This document shows positions 59,159 through 64,000 of a DNA stretch of 64,000 nt, in pieces. This stretch comes from Symsagittifera roscoffensis (Eukaryota; Xenacoelomorpha; Acoela; Convolutidae): NCBI RefSeq assembly GCF_963678635.1, contig NC_087064.1:53898684-53962683 (forward strand), in the 5' to 3' direction. The notes below the pieces were generated by a model that saw only the letters and a list, made by a program, of their open reading frames with translations, had not been told where the DNA came from and searched no databases. The number at the start of each line of letters is the position of its first letter. The first letter of the stretch is position 1. The position numbers were made by a program, and so were the translations under genes.

Positions 59159-60842
59159 AAATCACTCCAACAAAAGCGCGCATAGACGGAGTCATAAAAC
59201 ATCAAGCTTCATCAAATGAAAAGAAAATATAAAAATTTATTGGAATGTTAAACTTTTTAAGTAAAAACTTCTATAAAATGGAATTACATTTAAGACCATT
59301 GTATATTATTTTCAGACAAAAAAAAATATTTCGAATGGGCAACAGAAGACCAAAAACGACATAAACGAAAACACTCCTCCTCGCTGAACAAATATCAAAC
59401 ACTATTCCAGATCCAGACTAACCATTTTATGCTATGTGCGACGCCTGTATTTTTGGCATTGGCGCAGCATTATTACAATCACAGAGTGGTACAAATAAAA
59501 TGAATCTTATTTCAGCAAACTCAAGACTATTTACACAAGTTGAGTTTAGACTCTCTTTACTTATGAGAAAATGCACAGCTATAATATATACTCTCACAGA
59601 ATATGAATTTTTTTTACCTGGATCAAAACATCCAACAGCTCTATATACAGATCATAAACCTTTAATTTTTCTATTTACACAAAAATCAAATGCAAACCAT
59701 AGAGTTTGTAGATTTCAAATAATTCTAATCAAATTCCCAAATTTAGATATAGTTTGAACCGCAGGAAAAAATCTTGCTTTGCCAGACACACTCAGTCGAA
59801 ACACGCCACCTGAATTACTAACCAGAAAAACAGCAGTAAGAATGCCACAAAACATTTGTTTTTTTTTTGCAAAAAAAATACGAAACATCACAACGATTAG
59901 AATCCAAATATGCAGTAAAAACTGACGTTGATAACGCACTATTGAATATTTTATAACCCTTTCAATTAACTCTAGATTGTCAAAATAATCACTACGAAGT
60001 AGATTTATTAGGAAACTCTACATTTAAACCGATACCATTTTCATAATGGATCAAAAACAAAACCCAACAAAAACCACTTAACAAAAAATCTATAGGACAG
60101 ACCTATTTCTCCTGATAGAAAAAGAAAACTTAACTGATGACATAAATTTGTTAGAATCTCCAGATATAGATTCAAATTAGACAAAAAATCAAGTTTTCAA
60201 CCTATATGACCCTCTAGATAACATACCTCTTTCAAAAGCAGAGAATGAAAATATTTTTCTACCAGCCACTGAAAACTGACACTTGATCTACTACAAAAAT
60301 ACCAAAACCTTGATCCTGTCATTAGACAACTAATGTCTTGGCAAAAATTTAAAGCAAAACCAATAAAAGCAGATATCACAAGTCTAGGAAACAAAACACT
60401 TCTTCGATACTTCAGAAACTTTAATAACTTATCTATAAACAAGAATACCAATATTTTAGAATACCAAACACCTGAATTAAAAGTACCCTGTTTAACCTTA
60501 ACTATGAAACTCCTAGCATTTCTCATTTTTTTCCCCTAAACACAGAAGGAATACAGGATCGGAAAAAACATACTCAAATTCTATCCAAAATTTTTACTTC
60601 CCAAGTGCACCGATTTCGATTAAAGTATTAGGTAACGAATGCATAACATGCCATTTACATAAACTATACCCAAATCTGAAACAAATAGCAGAGAAACAGG
60701 ATTTAAAGGACAAAGTTTTTTTTTCAACCACAGAAGCTCATTTGATACAAAAGGACCGATATCACCCTCCTCATAAGGATACTCATATAAAATGGTTATA
60801 GTTGATGCAATTACACGCTATGTAGCACTCAACCCAGTACCT
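59159..60842 (+). pseudogene. Truncated Ty3/Gypsy pol: RT-RNase H connection, RNase H, integrase start
   Basis: From 59159 the frames give FIGMLNFLSKNFYKMELHLR (RT-RNase H connection, one frameshift). The RNase H domain is the open frame 59434-59757: CDACIFGIGAALLQ (first Asp), E at residue 37 in QVEFRLS, and LYTDHKPLIFL (Asp at 73), so the three acidic residues are kept. A TGA at 59755-59757 then interrupts VTAGKNLALPDTLSRNTPP (TGA where W is expected after V). After further breaks come the integrase finger (ECITCHLHK, Cys codons 60640-60642 and 60649-60651), GPISPSS with a TAA at 60774-60776, and VDAITRY with the first core Asp at 60804-60806. The catalytic RT is absent upstream and the rest of the core is absent downstream. 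The 59159-60155 part is the fold-back spacer; the rest lies in the right arm. Confidence 0.88.
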
Positions 60843-62120
60843 TAAATTACTCTATGAGTATAACAAATAGATCATAACTCATAATAGAGTTTTTGAGGAT
60901 TTTGATTGGCAGAAAAAAAAATTCGGAAAAGCTTGTTTGGTTGATTTAAGAACGCAACATTCTATTTGAAAAGAAAAATCTTGCTAACTGAGGCAAATTT
61001 TTTGTAGATTTTTTTTAGTGGTGAAACCAGAAAAAATTAATGTTTGTCGTAGCAGTACTCATGAAAACGAGAGTTGTCTTATGGTACAAACCACTAACCA
61101 ACTGCTCACGAAAGTTTAGCTGAGTTGGCAAAAGAACTGTTCGCACAGCTGAGCCAAATTTTTCAAAAGAGTTTGCCTGACAAATCAAAACTTTCCAACC
61201 TGAGTTCGAACCGAACATCGGCAAAGGGTTTATAATTATCGAAAAAACAGAGGGAAAAAGTGGCTGCAGTTCAATAACAAATAGGCTCAGCTATCTCTTT
61301 CAATTTACTTGCAACTGATTTGGCAACTTTTGAATGAAAAAACATTTGACAGAAAAATTTTCTGCATGATTTCAAAATTTCGATATGTTTTATCGTAGAC
61401 AATTGATTAGGAAATTCTCACGCTTTTGTTTCTTATCCTCATTTCGATCAATTGTTTCTCGGTTACCACTCGTTAAGCTAAAATGCTTTTTGACAACCCC
61501 TCCAGGTATTTTGTAAATTTTGTCAACGAGTTTTTGCAATATGTGGCTTTTAAGTAATTTAATTTAATATATGTTGGATTAAATCTCCTCAAAGTGAATT
61601 TCAGAAAAAAAAACAGCGCGCTTGGCATAGATTGCGAGGCAAGTGCAATTTAGAGGCAACAAATGAAACTCGCAAAAAACTGAGTGGTACTGGTACATCC
61701 CAATTGAGAACGGCAGTGAATGTATAAAATGCATTATTGATTTCATGCTTTTTCAGGTTTCCCAGGTTTTTATGGGCAACCTTTCATCTGCAAAACTTAA
61801 GATAAACTGCTGATTAGCAATAAAAACACATGAAGTTAGACAAAAAATAGCATATTATTTTTTTTACTACTCTTATTGTAGTTGAAACGAAAAAAAACTC
61901 AAACTAGAAATGTTCGACGTTTTTAAAGGCAAACATATCGTCTCACATTAATTGGGCGGTTTCAATTGATATTTAAGGCTGAAATATAGTTCTATTGGTA
62001 CCTTTATATCGTTTTTGTAAAATCAATATTCCAAAGCTAACATGAATTACGAAACCCCAAACTAATATAATTTGTATTCATTATTAAAAATAAATTTAAC
62101 GCATACTAACTTTGATATTG
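60156..62120 (+). repeat. Right arm of the 2-kb fold-back
   Basis: Inverse partner of 57187-59158. Its first 690 bases hold the integrase part of the Gypsy pol in the same direction as the spacer RNase H, so this arm is in the original order and the left arm is the inverted extra copy. The remaining 1.28 kb (60843-62120) has no recognised protein. The minus-strand frame at 60197-60526 is antisense to pol and matches the left arm's 58770-59117. Confidence 0.92.
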
Positions 62121-62235
62121 GAACCAGATCTAAACTACACTTTATTATTGGTTATAAATTAGATATTTTATCACTATAAAATATTTAATATTAACCAATC
62201 TTGATCCATCTAACTAATAACCCACTTATTTGTAA

Positions 62236-62263
62236 GTGCTGAAATTACTTGTAATTTCAGCAC
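62236..62263. repeat. Perfect palindrome, 13-bp arms
   Basis: GTGCTGAAATTAC, two T, then GTAATTTCAGCAC. It lies in the 210-bp interval between the fold-back's outer end (62120) and the right arm of the window-scale inverted repeat (62330). It could form a small cruciform or RNA hairpin; no U tract follows. Confidence 0.9.
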
Positions 62264-62329
62264 CAGAGAGATTTGAGTTTAACTTAGAAATTAGTTACCT
62301 CTCCAAGAGACCTTTTAGCAATCGCAATA

Positions 62330-63890
62330 CGCCAGTATACTCTAGATCTATTGAGCCTAGCAGAGACTAGTTCAACAACCTGAGATTAGTAGATATAAGA
62401 GTAAGATTAGGATCGGTATTAGACTAAGAAGTTGCACGAATCTATCCGGCCGAAAATAAGATAGCGTGACGAGCAGACGGTGTAACTCTATCCGAAATTA
62501 CTCTATGAGTTAAACCTCAAACTTAACTCTTCTGGTGCGACCATAAGTCTCGAATAACACCTTAAAAAACAAATTAGCTTAAAACTAACAAGATAGATTA
62601 GAAATTGACTAAAACATTTTCAAAATGTTACATGACAATAATTTAACTGAAATGTCTCTACGACACAATAGATCAGAGCCGCTATTCCGTACAATACGAG
62701 AACTACCCGGTTTTGGAAGGAAGAAGACCTGGGACAAGAGACGATCTACGACTACCAAAAAACTTACCATTAAGTTTCATGGTCGTACGGCAAAAGCCAA
62801 CACAAACTTTTATATTTCGTATTTTACTAGCAATGAATTTCGATTTTCATTTTCAAACAAAAAATCTGGAAGAAAAATCTTCAATGATTATTTCAGGCGC
62901 TAAACCAAATTTAGTTTTGTACAATAACGATTGATAAAATCATCTCGAGTCGTTTCCTCCAAAACTGCAGTAAGATTCAAAAAGATATCTGAAAAATATA
63001 TTTATTAAAAATAAAAATAAAAATTAGTAAAGATGATCATAAATTATTATTATATACAAATCATCGTGTCATCTCCAGTTTCATCACCTAAACAGAACAG
63101 CAATCATAAAACCACTAACATCATCAAAACTAAACTTTTCTATCAATTAAACCCAAAATAATTTTTAAAGGCTTATCCTAAGTTTTATCTTTTTTTAACT
63201 TAAATTTATCTACACCTTCAAAACAGATCATCAAGGTTTTCCTTGGATCTCCTTAAATACTTAATTTAATCCATTTTATACCATTAAAATTTCTATATTG
63301 ATCATCAAGGCTTATACTTGGATCAAATAGAACAATTTTTGGTCTCTCCCACCCAATTAATAAAGTGTCTAACGACCTCAAACGTCGATTCACTACCCAA
63401 CCTTTTCAAAGACCCAGGACTAATAGAAATTTTTCAAATCACACTGACCATTCTAATTAGGCTAAACAGTGAAGAACTTCCGTTATTCATCCTTCAATTG
63501 ACCCCCCCCCCCCCCCCCCCCCCCCCCTCTTACCTGACCCAGGCTAAATCTTATATCTTAGTAAGTTTAAAATAGTACCTAACGAACTACTTGCGTTCTA
63601 ATTATACCTGATCCTTGTAGATCAATTTACTATTCTCCAACCCTTGAACACAATTAACTCAAAATAGCCACGAGAAAGTAACGATCATTCTCAGGAATCG
63701 ATATATACTTTTCTCTCCAACCCTGAATAAAAAAACCCAAGTTATGCTAACCAAAAAATTGTAAGGACTAACAGCCTAGGATATTAAAATCACTAATCTT
63801 AACCATCCTTCATCCTAAACATTATGTCACTGAACAATTTAGGAATAAACAAACAATCGTACTACACAATTGTAAAATAAACAACAAAAC
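62330..63890 (-). repeat. Right arm of the diverged long inverted repeat
   Basis: Reverse complement of 205-1780. Conserved blocks run from TCCGGCCGAAAATAAGATAG with the CGTGACGAGCAGACGGTGT block (62446-62483) and CTGGTGCGACCATAAGTCTC (62531-62550) to AAAGTGTCTAACGACCTC with AAACGTCGATTCAC (63361-63393). Around 63230-63330 it has two GATCATCAAGG phrases separated by about 80 bases, a local duplication; the left arm has one counterpart near 800. Frames inside (62625-62903, 63318-63575) do not match the left arm and are not called genes. It could be an LTR of the neighbouring Gypsy remnant or a TIR of a larger element. Confidence 0.75.
63502..63527 (+). repeat. Run of 26 C
   Basis: A 26-base C homopolymer inside the right long-inverted-repeat arm. 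The left arm has no matching tract near 600. It is a site of likely length instability and sequencing error. Confidence 0.95.
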
Positions 63891-64000
63891 ATACGATCTC
63901 GTAATCACACCACACAAACAAACGATTGGATATATTCGAACAAAACGACAAACAATAAAAAGAAAAACTATAAGTAAATAAAGACAATTATACTGAAAAG

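Noticed and set aside
1-64000. tRNA, rRNA, riboswitch or bacterial promoter features
   Set aside because: No cloverleaf, ribosomal core sequence or bacterial-type signals were recognised by eye; a covariance-model scan would be needed to exclude small RNAs.

Overview
This window is AT-rich nuclear DNA from a eukaryote, most likely an invertebrate animal. It holds decayed non-LTR and Ty3/Gypsy retrotransposons and a Tc1/mariner relic, simple-sequence tracts, long homopolymers and one 200-N scaffold gap. There are no operons, ribosome binding sites or dense bacterial-style genes. The species cannot be named from the sequence. Only one convincing host gene is visible: a 180-codon single-exon reading frame at 13387-13929 for a glycine/proline-rich protein with a C-terminal membrane anchor.

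Layout. 205-1780 is one arm of a diverged long inverted repeat whose partner lies at 62330-63890, so the pair brackets almost the whole window. 1935-2395 is a dead Tc1/mariner-like transposase on the minus strand. 2400-6411 is AT-rich DNA with a few old direct repeats. 6412-7565 is a 1.15-kb element with terminal inverted repeats (TIRs) reading GCACCGAGCGYCCATGGAT from each end. The right half of that element plus about 1.4 kb of flank is tandemly triplicated (7153-12858, unit about 1.94 kb), and the scaffold gap lies in the first copy. The host gene follows.

The main feature is a stretch of about 38.3 kb (14054-52311) whose outer edges carry the same TIRs as the 1.15-kb element. Its body is a minisatellite of about 36 kb (15111-51037) made of CpG-rich 21- to 23-bp units (core GACTAATTTTTTGACC). 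Short 30-bp tandem stubs flank it at both ends (15021-15110 and 51038-51247). A small block of the 21-bp unit in the opposite orientation (14288-14731) and a perfect 12-bp-arm palindrome (14190-14220) made of the same motif lie near the left end. The array has nested higher-order duplications (about 450, 491, 558, 716 and 4063 bp). I read this as a non-autonomous TIR element that has captured or generated a giant internal satellite.

Right of it lies a broken APE-type non-LTR retrotransposon (52491-56822; ORF1-like, endonuclease and reverse transcriptase fragments). Next is a 4.9-kb fold-back structure (arms 57187-59158 and 60156-62120, spacer about 1 kb) built around a truncated Ty3/Gypsy pol fragment (RNase H and integrase). 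Both arms share the same in-frame stop in integrase, so that copy was dead before it was duplicated in inverted orientation. No gene in the window appears to cooperate with another: apart from the small membrane protein, this is a repeat-dominated, probably heterochromatin-like region.
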